Shown here: piece by piece, positions 49,720 to 57,184 of the stretch
Numbering within the stretch: position 1 is the stretch's first letter
Layout: the number at the start of each line of letters is the position of its first letter
Assembly: GCF_036327005.1 (NCBI RefSeq)
Contig: NZ_JAUGZK010000004.1
Span: 124,001-188,000 of the forward strand
Source: Alkalimonas mucilaginosa
Lineage (GTDB): Bacteria; Pseudomonadota; Gammaproteobacteria; Enterobacterales; Alteromonadaceae
Direction of reading: 5' to 3'
DNA length: 64,000 nucleotides
Notes under the pieces: generated by a model
Seen by the model: only the letters and a program-made list of their open reading frames with translations
Told to the model about the DNA's origin: nothing
Databases searched by the model: none
Position numbers and translations under genes: made by a program

Positions 49720-50181
49720 GTGATAATCGCCCTCTTTGAGCCACAAATTGCACCAAATACCGGAAATATCATTCGCTTATGTGCCAACCTTGGTGCTCAG
49801 TTGCATTTGATAGAGCCGCTGGGTTTTGAGCTGGAGGAAAAAAAGTTACGCCGTGCCGGTTTGGATTACCATGACTTAACCAGGGTGCATCGCCATCCAG
49901 ATTATGCTGCGTTTGAAGCCGCCATTGGGTCTCGTCGTATTCTGGCCTGCACCACCAAAGGTAGTCAGAGCTACCACAAAGTGCAGTATCAACACGATGA
50001 TGCGTTGTTGTTTGGCTCGGAAACCTCGGGTTTGCCGGATGCTATCCGAGATGCTTTTCCACCAGAGCAGCGGATCCGTATCCCGATGCAGCAAAGCAGC
50101 CGCAGCCTGAACCTGGCCAATGCGGTTGCCATTATCAGTTACGAGGCCTGGCGCCAGCATGACTTTGCCGGTGGTCTTTAG
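49720..50181 (+). CDS. trmL: tRNA (cytidine/uridine-34-2'-O)-methyltransferase TrmL
   Basis: SPOUT-class methyltransferase modifying the wobble ribose of tRNA-Leu isoacceptors. The 153-residue protein shows FEPQIAPNTGNIIRLCAN, RRAGLDYHD, the knot segment LLFGSETSGLP, and IPMQQSSRSLNLANAVAII. Length is as in E. coli (157). It starts with GTG (GAGG 8 bases upstream). It is convergent with pldB, overlapping by 4 bases. The 239-base interval before it holds the promoters of this gene and the divergent GGDEF-EAL gene; I see no other gene there. Confidence 0.95.
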   Translation: MIIALFEPQIAPNTGNIIRLCANLGAQLHLIEPLGFELEEKKLRRAGLDYHDLTRVHRHPDYAAFEAAIGSRRILACTTKGSQSYHKVQYQHDDALLFGSETSGLPDAIRDAFPPEQRIRIPMQQSSRSLNLANAVAIISYEAWRQHDFAGGL

Positions 50182-51185
50182 CCGCCAGAGACCTTATCGG
50201 TTGCGGTATAGCGCGCAAAAAATGCCAGTATCCAGTGCATGACTTGCTGACGGATAGGGGTATTTTCCAATAATAACTCATGTTTAGCGCCAACCAGAGT
50301 ACGTAATTCGCGTAGCTCCGGGCGCTGGGCAACAAAGCGTTGTTGCGCTTTATTATCCACGACCCGATCGGCACCTGCCTGCAGAACCAGCAATGGCAGT
50401 TCTATACTATGGCCGCTGCTGGCTAGTCGTTGCATCACCTGATGAGCTGCCAGCAACCAGTCCAGGGTAACACCTCCCAGCTGCAAGGCCGGTTCAGCCT
50501 GATACAAAGACAGCAGCCACTGATAGTGGGCCGGGCAACTGGTCAGGCGGTTCCTATGAAACGGCTCAGGCCGGTAGTTGCCCTGACCTGGCAGGTACCA
50601 GCTTTGCGTTGCCAATTGCAAGTTTAACCAGCGCAGTGCCCGAACCAGTGGCATAGCGGCAGCAAAAGGCACCGGTCCGGAATAAATGCCCAGCATCGGT
50701 GAGCAAAGTACGGCCGCAGAGAACGGGTGATCCGGAGTCTGGAGCAGATAATTGCCAAAAATGGCCGAGCCCATAGAGTGGCACAAAGCCAGGTAGCCTT
50801 GGTGTTGGCCGGGAAGAACGACGTGTTGCATAAAGCGTTGCCAGTCATCGCTGTAGTGATCAAAATTGCTGATGTGACCTTTATGCGGGTTACTCAACTC
50901 ACGCTGTGAGCTGCCTTGCCCCTGATGGTCCAGAATATAGACACTGTAGCCAGCCTGCACCAGCTCAAAGATCACTTCACTGTATTTAACCGCCATTTCA
51001 ATACGGCCTGAGCTTATCACAACGGCAGTACTGATACCGGGCTGCCGGTAATGGCTGTAGTGCAATTGCAGCCCACGCTGATTGGCTAAGTTGCCATGAT
51101 GCATCTGTTGCCATAAAGGCTGCCACAGCCGTTGCCAGCTTTGTTGTACCAGGTTGTCTGTTGCGGTGTTGTCAGAGGCTGTCAT
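50178..51185 (-). CDS. pldB: Alpha/beta hydrolase, lysophospholipase L2-like
   Basis: A 335-residue serine hydrolase of the monoacylglycerol lipase / PldB group. The nucleophile elbow is LCHSMGSA (GHSMGG-like with Cys replacing the first Gly); SGRIEMAVKYSEVIFELV and HQGQGSS are typical of PldB. The acid lies near LQAGADRVVDN and the final His in GAKHELLLEN. No signal peptide. Its start overlaps the end of the cpxA-like gene by 14 bases, so it may be cotranscribed with cpxRA. The symbol rests on motif similarity; substrate is not proven. Confidence 0.87.
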   Translation of the reverse strand: MTASDNTATDNLVQQSWQRLWQPLWQQMHHGNLANQRGLQLHYSHYRQPGISTAVVISSGRIEMAVKYSEVIFELVQAGYSVYILDHQGQGSSQRELSNPHKGHISNFDHYSDDWQRFMQHVVLPGQHQGYLALCHSMGSAIFGNYLLQTPDHPFSAAVLCSPMLGIYSGPVPFAAAMPLVRALRWLNLQLATQSWYLPGQGNYRPEPFHRNRLTSCPAHYQWLLSLYQAEPALQLGGVTLDWLLAAHQVMQRLASSGHSIELPLLVLQAGADRVVDNKAQQRFVAQRPELRELRTLVGAKHELLLENTPIRQQVMHWILAFFARYTATDKVSGG

Positions 51186-52560
51186 AACCAGTTTCCTTAG
51201 TACCAGTCGGGTGTCGTGGTAAGGTTAGCTGCAGGCAAAGACCTTGTGGCTGGTTCGGGGTAGCTGCCAATTGCCCGCCATGATGGCGAATGGACTCTGC
51301 TGCAATGGCCAGCCCTAACCCAAAGCCGCCGGTCTGGCTATTACGGCTGTCACTCACCCGGTAAAAAGGTGTAAAAATAGCGGCCAGTTGTGGCTCTGGC
51401 ACACCCGGACCCTGATCACAGATACGCACCAACACCTGTGTTGTTGTTGTCGCCAACTGGCAGTGAATGGTGCTGGCCGGCGGACTGTATTTGATGGCAT
51501 TGCGCAAAATATTCTCCAGCGCCCGGCAGAGCAGACGTTTATCAGCCAGCAACGCCACTGTGGCCGGACTATCCAACAGGATGGTCTGCTGTTTATTTTG
51601 GGCTTCTAACTGACTGCTCGCTATCAGTTGACGTACGATGTCAGCAGCATCCAGCCCTTCAGGTTCAAACGGATAATGACCACTGTGCAGCCTGCTGTAG
51701 GTAAGCAATTCATCCAGCAGCGCATCCACTTGCTCTAACTCCTGCTGCAGACGAGGGAGCTGCTCGCCAAGTTGCTGGCGCTCTTCCAAAGCCAGTGCCA
51801 GTTGCGCCCGGGTTAGTGGTGAACGTAACTCATGGGAGACATCCCGCAGTAAGCGTTGCTGGGCCTGCAGCAAGCCGCTGATCCGATCGGCCATCGCATT
51901 AAAGCCCCGACCCAAAGCGCCCAGCTCATCGGTACGCCTGGCCAGTTTGTTGCTGCGCTGAGTCAGGTCGCCGCCAGCAAAGCTCTGGTAACTATGCAAC
52001 AGCTCCCGCAGAGGCCGCGTAATGGATACGGCCAGAAATAAACTGGCTACTGCAGACACCAGAAACAAACTGACCAATAACAGCGATTGCGGCAGAGCAC
52101 TGAGTTGCCACCAGGGTTGCTTTGGTCGTTGTCGCTGTTGATAAAGTGCCAGGGTTTTTCCCTCTATTTCTACCGTGACCGGGCCGGCTAAATACAGGTT
52201 GGAGTGACGGAGCAATCGTGGTTGTTCCAGGTTGGATAGCTCGGTCAGCCAGTTGTGATCAAATTGCCTTGGCAAGCCATCGGGATTCAGGATTTGCTGC
52301 TGTTGTGGGTCGACCAGCAACCAGCGGCCTTGACGTCCTCGTTCCAGCCGCTGCAATAGATCTTCCAGCGAGCTTGCGTCGCTGTATGAGCGCGCAGCAT
52401 TATGCAACTGATGTTGCAGTGGCGGCGGTAGACGTCTGATCTCGGTATGTTCTGGTAAGCCGCGGCCAATCAGCAAAGTACCTGCCACTGTGGCCAGAAT
52501 CACCAGCCAGAACCAGAGAAAAATCCGGCTGGCCAAATAATGCATGGGATTTTTTAGCAT
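51172..52560 (-). CDS. cpxA: Sensor histidine kinase, CpxA-type
   Basis: Inner-membrane envelope-stress sensor. Membrane helix one (about 12-31), a periplasmic domain (about 33-150), helix two (about 158-180), HAMP (about 181-235), the HisKA box with phospho-acceptor His243 in RDVSHELRSPLT, and the HATPase (NAIKYSP, DQGPGVP, GFGLGLAIA). 462 residues (E. coli CpxA 457). It follows the response regulator with a 7-base overlap. The assignment to Cpx rests on sequence style plus the divergent CpxP/Spy-like gene next door; another OmpR-family pair is possible. Confidence 0.86.
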   Translation of the reverse strand: MLKNPMHYLASRIFLWFWLVILATVAGTLLIGRGLPEHTEIRRLPPPLQHQLHNAARSYSDASSLEDLLQRLERGRQGRWLLVDPQQQQILNPDGLPRQFDHNWLTELSNLEQPRLLRHSNLYLAGPVTVEIEGKTLALYQQRQRPKQPWWQLSALPQSLLLVSLFLVSAVASLFLAVSITRPLRELLHSYQSFAGGDLTQRSNKLARRTDELGALGRGFNAMADRISGLLQAQQRLLRDVSHELRSPLTRAQLALALEERQQLGEQLPRLQQELEQVDALLDELLTYSRLHSGHYPFEPEGLDAADIVRQLIASSQLEAQNKQQTILLDSPATVALLADKRLLCRALENILRNAIKYSPPASTIHCQLATTTTQVLVRICDQGPGVPEPQLAAIFTPFYRVSDSRNSQTGGFGLGLAIAAESIRHHGGQLAATPNQPQGLCLQLTLPRHPTGTKETGYDSL

Positions 52561-53255
52561 GCTGCTGGCTCCGGGATAAAGCGAAAGCCACTGCCGCGCA
52601 GGGTCTGAATGTACTCTTGTTCACTGTATTGCGCCAGCTTACGGCGAATATTGCTCAGATGCATATCCAGGCTGCGATCATGCAATTGCAGAGTGCGGCC
52701 AAGCACCTGTTTACTTAACTCTTCTTTGCTGATCACCTGGCCGGCCCGGCGCATCAGATAATCCAATAGCTGGAACTCGGTCGCTGTCAGTGGTACCTGC
52801 TGTTGTTGCGCCATTAGTTGATGGCTGCTTGTATCCAGCCGCAGATCGTGCAGTTCAAGCACGGCGGTTTGCTGTTGCTTGTTATGCTGCACCAATTCGA
52901 TGCGACGGAAGATGGCCTTAATACGTGCGACCAATTCACGCGGGTTAAAGGGCTTGGCAAGATAATCATCGGCCCCCAGCTCCAACCCAACAATACGATC
53001 CACTTCGTCGCCACGGGCTGTCAGCATCAACACCGGGCAACTGCTGGTCTTACGCAGTTCCTGCAGCAAGGTTAAGCCATCCATACCCGGTAACATCACA
53101 TCCAGCAGCAGTAAATCGTGTTGCTCTTCCCGGGCCAGCGCCAAGCCAGTCGGGCCATCGTGGCAAGCAGAGAAATCGAAGCCATCCAACTGCAGGTAGT
53201 CTTTGACCAGCCCGGTCAGGGTGACATCATCATCGATCATCAGTATACGGTTCAT
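52554..53255 (-). CDS. cpxR: Response regulator, CpxR-type (OmpR family)
   Basis: Transcription factor of envelope stress. Receiver domain (about 1-115) with acidic pocket (IDDD), phospho-acceptor Asp52 (LLLLDVMLPGMDG), Thr in LMLTARG and Lys in YLAKPFN. The C-terminal winged helix (about 135-228) has LTATEFQLLDYLMRRAG and RSLDMHLSNIRRKL. 233 residues (E. coli 232). It is divergent from the spy/cpxP-like gene; a phased repeat array with GTAAAG on its own strand lies between, pointing to autoregulation and coregulation. Confidence 0.88.
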   Translation of the reverse strand: MNRILMIDDDVTLTGLVKDYLQLDGFDFSACHDGPTGLALAREEQHDLLLLDVMLPGMDGLTLLQELRKTSSCPVLMLTARGDEVDRIVGLELGADDYLAKPFNPRELVARIKAIFRRIELVQHNKQQQTAVLELHDLRLDTSSHQLMAQQQQVPLTATEFQLLDYLMRRAGQVISKEELSKQVLGRTLQLHDRSLDMHLSNIRRKLAQYSEQEYIQTLRGSGFRFIPEPAAC

Positions 53256-53316
53256 GGCAGCCTCGGGTTATCGACTTTTTGGTTAGTCTAACGTTATCGT
53301 TCTCTGGCGAACAGGG

Positions 53317-53354
53317 CTTTACGGAACCTTTACACTGCCTTTGCACTGCTTTGC
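53317..53354 (-). promoter_or_regulatory. Phased repeat array, candidate CpxR boxes
   Basis: CTTTAC at 53317 and 53328, then CTTTGC at 53339 and 53349 (spacing 11, 11, 10 bases). On the minus strand the two left units read GTAAAG-N5-GTAAAG, close to the CpxR consensus GTAAA-N(4-8)-GTAAA. It lies in the cpxR / spy-like intergenic region. Confidence 0.6.
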
Positions 53355-53399
53355 ATTCAACCTGCTAATCTGAAATCGTCAAGCAAAAGGAGACAGACC

Positions 53400-53924
53400 A
53401 TGAAAGCAACGTATTTGATGACCCTGGTAGTAGCCGGCTCTTTGTTGTGTACCGCAGCACCAGTGTTGGCCGGTAGCCATGAAGTCAGTGCCGAATCAGG
53501 CACCGCAACATTCGAGCCGCGCAGTACCCGGCGCTGGCAGCAGGGTACTGGCAAGCATAGCCCGAAAGCGGATAGAGCCGGACGCTACGGCTGGCAGCAA
53601 CTGAACCTGACCGATGAGCAGAAACAGCAGTTGCAAGCACTAAGACGCGAGCATCGGCAGCAGGCTGGTGACAGAGCCGGACAGCGTGAGCAGCATCAGC
53701 AATTGCAGCAACTGGTGCAAGCCGACAATTTTGATGCCACGGCTGCACGTTTGCTGCTGGAGCAACGTCAGCAACAGCAATTGGAACGTCAGTTAGCAAG
53801 GCTCGAGTTTCGTCATCAGGTCTGGCAGTTGCTGACCAATGAACAGCGTGAGCAGTTGCAACAGCAACGCTCAGAAGCTAAGCCAAGACAACGTGGTGGT
53901 CGTCATGTTAACCATCAGGCCTGA
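53400..53924 (+). CDS. Spy/CpxP-family periplasmic chaperone-like protein
   Basis: Exported helical protein of 174 residues. The signal peptide ends near APVLAGSH. The mature part is very Gln/Arg-rich and carries the two family motifs of the form LTxxQ (LTDEQKQQL and LTNEQREQL), which in CpxP and Spy lie in a cradle-shaped helical dimer. CpxP damps CpxA signalling and Spy prevents aggregation; either role fits the position divergent from cpxRA. AGGAG precedes the ATG by 8 bases. Its last 10 bases overlap the end of ntrC on the other strand. Confidence 0.85.
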   Translation: MKATYLMTLVVAGSLLCTAAPVLAGSHEVSAESGTATFEPRSTRRWQQGTGKHSPKADRAGRYGWQQLNLTDEQKQQLQALRREHRQQAGDRAGQREQHQQLQQLVQADNFDATAARLLLEQRQQQQLERQLARLEFRHQVWQLLTNEQREQLQQQRSEAKPRQRGGRHVNHQA

Positions 53925-55342
53925 TGCTTACTAAGATCCAACTCTTTTAACTTACGTGTCAGTGTATTGCGGCCCCAGCCTAAAAAGCGGGCCGCTTCTT
54001 GTTTATGGCCGTGGGTATGCTGCAGTGCCTGTTGCAAAGCGATGCTTTCCAGTTGTTGGCTGGCGTCGTTCAGGATATCCATCCGGCCGAGTTTCAGTTG
54101 CTGCTGCATCCAATGCCGAAAGCTGTCCTGCCAGCTGCTGTTACCAGGCTCTGTTGCGCTGGCCATGTTTTCCTGCGGTGGTGGGCCACTTAACTCGGGA
54201 GGCAGATCCGAAATCAGGATTTGTTTGCCGCTGGCCATCACGGTGAGCCAGCGGCAGGTGTTTTCCAGTTGCCGCACATTGCCTGGCCAGTCCAGTTGCT
54301 GCAAAAACTTTTCCGCCTCTGTGCTGAGTTGTTTGGCTTCGACATTGAGTTCCCGGGAGGCTTGTTGCAAAAAGTGCCGCGCCAGGGCCGGAATATCTTC
54401 CCGTCGTTCCTTCAATCTGGGTAAATGTACCCGGATCACATTGAGGCGATGAAATAAATCTTCCCGGAACTGGTGTTTGGCGACCAGTAACTCTAAGTTT
54501 TGGTGGGTAGCGGCAATAATACGCACATCGACGCTAATCGCCTGATGACCGCCAACCCGGTAAAACTGGCCATCGGCCAGTACCCGCAGCAGCCTGGTTT
54601 GTACATCCAGTGGCATATCGCCAATTTCATCCAGAAATAAAGTGCCACCATCGGCTTGCTCGAAGCGACCTTTACGCACATTGGCGGCACCGGTAAAGGC
54701 GCCTTTCTCATGGCCGAACAATTCGGACTCGATCAGATCCTTTGGAATGGCTGCCATATTCAGTGCAATAAAAGGCTGGTCGCTGCGGGGGCTGTGTTTG
54801 TGCAGCGCTTGTGCAACCAACTCTTTGCCGGTACCGGATTGACCGTTGATCAGGACGCTGATGCTGGAACGGCTCAGCCGGCCAATGGCACGGAAGACTT
54901 CCTGCATAGCAGGAGCTTCACCAATGATTTCTGGTAACAGCTGTGGTTGAGTGGATTTACTTTTTTTACTGCTGGCTTTGCTGTGCTCCAGAGCCCGGCT
55001 GATCAGAGCCACAGCTTCGTCCATATCAAAAGGCTTCGGCAGGTACTCAAAGGCACCGCTCTTAAAAGCATTGACGGCACTGTCCAGATCCGAGTGTGCG
55101 GTCATAATAATGACCGGCAACTCCGGGGCTAATTGCTGCAAGCGTGCGAGCAAAGCCATGCCATCGGTACCTGGCATACGAATATCGGAAACCACCACCG
55201 CAGGCTGGTGGTACTCCAGCCGTTGTAGCATCAAATCAGCACTGGCGAAGCTTTCGCACGGGATCTCGGCACGTTGTAGTGCTTTTTCCAAAATCCAACG
55301 AATGGAGTTGTCGTCATCAATGATCCATACATCCTGATTCAT
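53915..55342 (-). CDS. glnG: Nitrogen regulation response regulator NtrC
   Basis: Sigma-54 enhancer-binding activator of nitrogen-limitation genes. Receiver (about 1-120) with Asp53 (VVVSDIRMPGTDG); AAA+ domain (about 140-375) with GQSGTGKELVAQA (Walker A), GHEKGAFTGA (sigma-54 contact) and LFLDEIGDMP (Walker B); Fis-type helix-turn-helix at the end (QEAARFLGWGRNTLTRKLKEL). 475 residues (E. coli 469). It begins inside the last codons of ntrB (4-base overlap). NtrC sites are visible before both ntrB and glnA. Confidence 0.97.
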   Translation of the reverse strand: MNQDVWIIDDDNSIRWILEKALQRAEIPCESFASADLMLQRLEYHQPAVVVSDIRMPGTDGMALLARLQQLAPELPVIIMTAHSDLDSAVNAFKSGAFEYLPKPFDMDEAVALISRALEHSKASSKKSKSTQPQLLPEIIGEAPAMQEVFRAIGRLSRSSISVLINGQSGTGKELVAQALHKHSPRSDQPFIALNMAAIPKDLIESELFGHEKGAFTGAANVRKGRFEQADGGTLFLDEIGDMPLDVQTRLLRVLADGQFYRVGGHQAISVDVRIIAATHQNLELLVAKHQFREDLFHRLNVIRVHLPRLKERREDIPALARHFLQQASRELNVEAKQLSTEAEKFLQQLDWPGNVRQLENTCRWLTVMASGKQILISDLPPELSGPPPQENMASATEPGNSSWQDSFRHWMQQQLKLGRMDILNDASQQLESIALQQALQHTHGHKQEAARFLGWGRNTLTRKLKELDLSKHQA

Positions 55343-56430
55343 ACGCTTTCCTCTGTGTCACTGATGGGAAGATACAAGGTGAATTCGGTATGGCCTGGCC
55401 AACTGTCGCAGTCGATCCAGCCACCATGTTGGTGCAACAGAGTTTGCGCTATGGTGAGACCAAGGCCACTGCCACCGGGTTTGCCACTGACCATGGGATA
55501 AAATAGGGTATCGCGAATGTCGGCCGGAATGCCGGGGCCATTGTCGATCACCTTGATGGCAGCGACTAATTTATGGCGCTGACCATTCAGGGTGTGCTGG
55601 TACAGGATCCGGCTTTGCAGCAGGATTTGACCGCCTTGCTCCAGCGCTTGTTGGGCATTACGGACTATGTTGAGTAAGGCTTGCTCGATAAGCTCCGGAT
55701 CAAAGCGGAAGACCGGTATGCTTGGATCGTAGTCGCGCTGAAAACGAATTTGCGCTGGGTTATCCAGTTGCGCCAGTTGGCAGACCCGCTCGATCACCTG
55801 ATGCAAGTTGGCAAATTGCTGCTGCGGCGGCCGGTAAGGACCAAGGAGTCGATCGACCAGTTTGCGTAACCGATCGGCCTGAGCAATGATCAGCTGGGTG
55901 TATTCTTTTTGCTCGTCGGATAAAGAGGATTCCAGCAACTGGGCGGCACCACGCAAGCCGCCGAGTGGGTTCTTGATTTCGTGCGCCAGGTTACGAACCA
56001 ACTCCCGGGCTGCATGGTGTTGGTGCTGCTGCACATTTTCCTGGCTGATTTTACGCTGGCGCTCAATTTGGCGCACTTCCATCAGCAAATACCATTGCTG
56101 TTGATGTTCAAAAGGGCTGAGATACAGATCCAGTAACGTGGGGTGACCATCGTGCAGGATGGTTTGTACATCACTGATGGCGAAGCTGGTCTGTTGCTGC
56201 AATGCACGGAGCAAGGGCTCTTTACCCAGATCGCAGTGCTGAAATAGCTCCGGGAATGGCTGACCATTCAGGCGTTTTTCGCTGATGGCCAATACCTGGC
56301 AGGTTGCGGCATTAAAAAAGCAGATACGCAGTTGCTGGTCCAGCACCAATACGGCTGTATTTAACAGTTCACTCAGTTGTTCAGCTTGAAAAACCGTTGT
56401 GTTTGTTGGCTGTTGCTCTGACTCGATCAC
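55339..56430 (-). CDS. glnL: Nitrogen regulation sensor kinase NtrB
   Basis: Cytosolic histidine kinase/phosphatase that, with PII, sets NtrC phosphorylation by nitrogen status. A PAS domain (about 18-125), the dimerisation helix with His150 (RNLAHEIKNPLGGLRGAAQLL is the region), and an HATPase with NIVRNAQQAL, DNGPGIP and GGSGLGLTIA. 363 residues (E. coli 349). It starts with GTG, with AGAGGA 7 bases upstream. An NtrC palindrome and a sigma-54-like element lie just before it, so ntrBC can be expressed and autoregulated apart from glnA. Confidence 0.96.
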   Translation of the reverse strand: MIESEQQPTNTTVFQAEQLSELLNTAVLVLDQQLRICFFNAATCQVLAISEKRLNGQPFPELFQHCDLGKEPLLRALQQQTSFAISDVQTILHDGHPTLLDLYLSPFEHQQQWYLLMEVRQIERQRKISQENVQQHQHHAARELVRNLAHEIKNPLGGLRGAAQLLESSLSDEQKEYTQLIIAQADRLRKLVDRLLGPYRPPQQQFANLHQVIERVCQLAQLDNPAQIRFQRDYDPSIPVFRFDPELIEQALLNIVRNAQQALEQGGQILLQSRILYQHTLNGQRHKLVAAIKVIDNGPGIPADIRDTLFYPMVSGKPGGSGLGLTIAQTLLHQHGGWIDCDSWPGHTEFTLYLPISDTEESV

Positions 56431-56443
56431 GGTTCATCCTCTT

Positions 56444-56460
56444 CGCACCATAGTGGTGCA
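56444..56460. promoter_or_regulatory. NtrC binding site before ntrBC
   Basis: On the minus strand TGCACC-ACTAT-GGTGCG, an almost perfect copy of the NtrC consensus TGCACC-N5-GGTGCA, 14 bases upstream of the ntrB start. The position suggests autoregulation. Confidence 0.8.
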
Positions 56461-56472
56461 TTTGCGATGCCA
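56457..56472 (-). promoter_or_regulatory. Possible sigma-54 promoter of ntrBC
   Basis: TGGCATCGCAAATGCA on the minus strand keeps the invariant GG-N10-GC spacing of -24/-12 promoters. It abuts the NtrC site, which is unusual for activation and may mean repression. Confidence 0.35.
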
Positions 56473-56510
56473 GTGTAAGTCACAAAGCTTAGAAATGCAT
56501 CACAAATGCG

Positions 56511-57032
56511 CTATCTAGGGGGTATCACCGTTGCTCTGTGCAAATAAAAGGTGATGACCTCACTCTTTGCAATTAGCTTGCCGTTTTGATCGAGTAACTC
56601 CATTTGCAAGTGATGTTCACCGCGTTCCAGATCACGCAGTACAAAGTTGGTACCAGTTTGCGGGCTTTGGTAGGGCTCGCCATTCAGTAGCAGACTGATC
56701 TGAAAACCCCGGGGGTAACGGGGCAGTGCCCGCCCGGCAACATGGACGGTACCGGTATTGTCACGGATGGTGGCTTCTTGCTCTGGATTGGTAATTTCAA
56801 CAGTAAAGGAGACGGAGGCTTCTGATGGTGGTGGCCGAAAGGATGGTGCGGTTTCCATCAGGTTGATTTTGGTGGTCAGGTTGACTTCTTCAGCCCCTGG
56901 TTTTGGACTGTCTGAAAATACCAGCACGCCGTTGGCATCTCGCCATACATAGACTTTGCCACTATTGGCCTGCACCGTGACCGGCAAACACAGCAGAAGC
57001 AAAACCACAGTGGTAAGGAGTCGTGTGATCAC
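56511..57032 (-). CDS. DUF4124 periplasmic protein
   Basis: A 173-residue exported protein with a signal peptide (to about 22), then a DUF4124 domain (about 23-60: VYVWRDANGVLVFSDSPKPGAEEVNL). The C-terminal beta-sandwich-like region (FTVEITNPEQEATIRDNTGTV ... GEHHLQMELLDQNGKLI) resembles Ig-like domains. Function unknown. It sits between glnA and ntrB on the same strand, separated from glnA by a terminator-free upstream gap and from ntrB by an NtrC site. DUF4124 proteins are frequently seen in this position in gammaproteobacteria, as far as I recall. Confidence 0.86.
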   Translation of the reverse strand: MITRLLTTVVLLLLCLPVTVQANSGKVYVWRDANGVLVFSDSPKPGAEEVNLTTKINLMETAPSFRPPPSEASVSFTVEITNPEQEATIRDNTGTVHVAGRALPRYPRGFQISLLLNGEPYQSPQTGTNFVLRDLERGEHHLQMELLDQNGKLIAKSEVITFYLHRATVIPPR

Positions 57033-57140
57033 TGTATCAGTCCTGTTCGTTCAATGCTCAATACACCATTGTTAACTGTACGCTTGTTTGAACCATTTAG
57101 CCAGATTTGTTGGGCTCTTGGCACAAGCAAAGCAGACGCC

Positions 57141-57167
57141 AAAAAAAGCCCACCAAGCGGTGGGCTT
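57141..57167 (-). terminator. Terminator after glnA
   Basis: A 9-bp perfect stem (57146-57154 with 57159-57167, 4-base loop) followed on the minus strand by a run of T, 18 bases after the glnA stop. It would limit read-through into the DUF4124-ntrBC genes. Confidence 0.88.
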
Positions 57168-57184
57168 AACAAACGGTATCAAGC

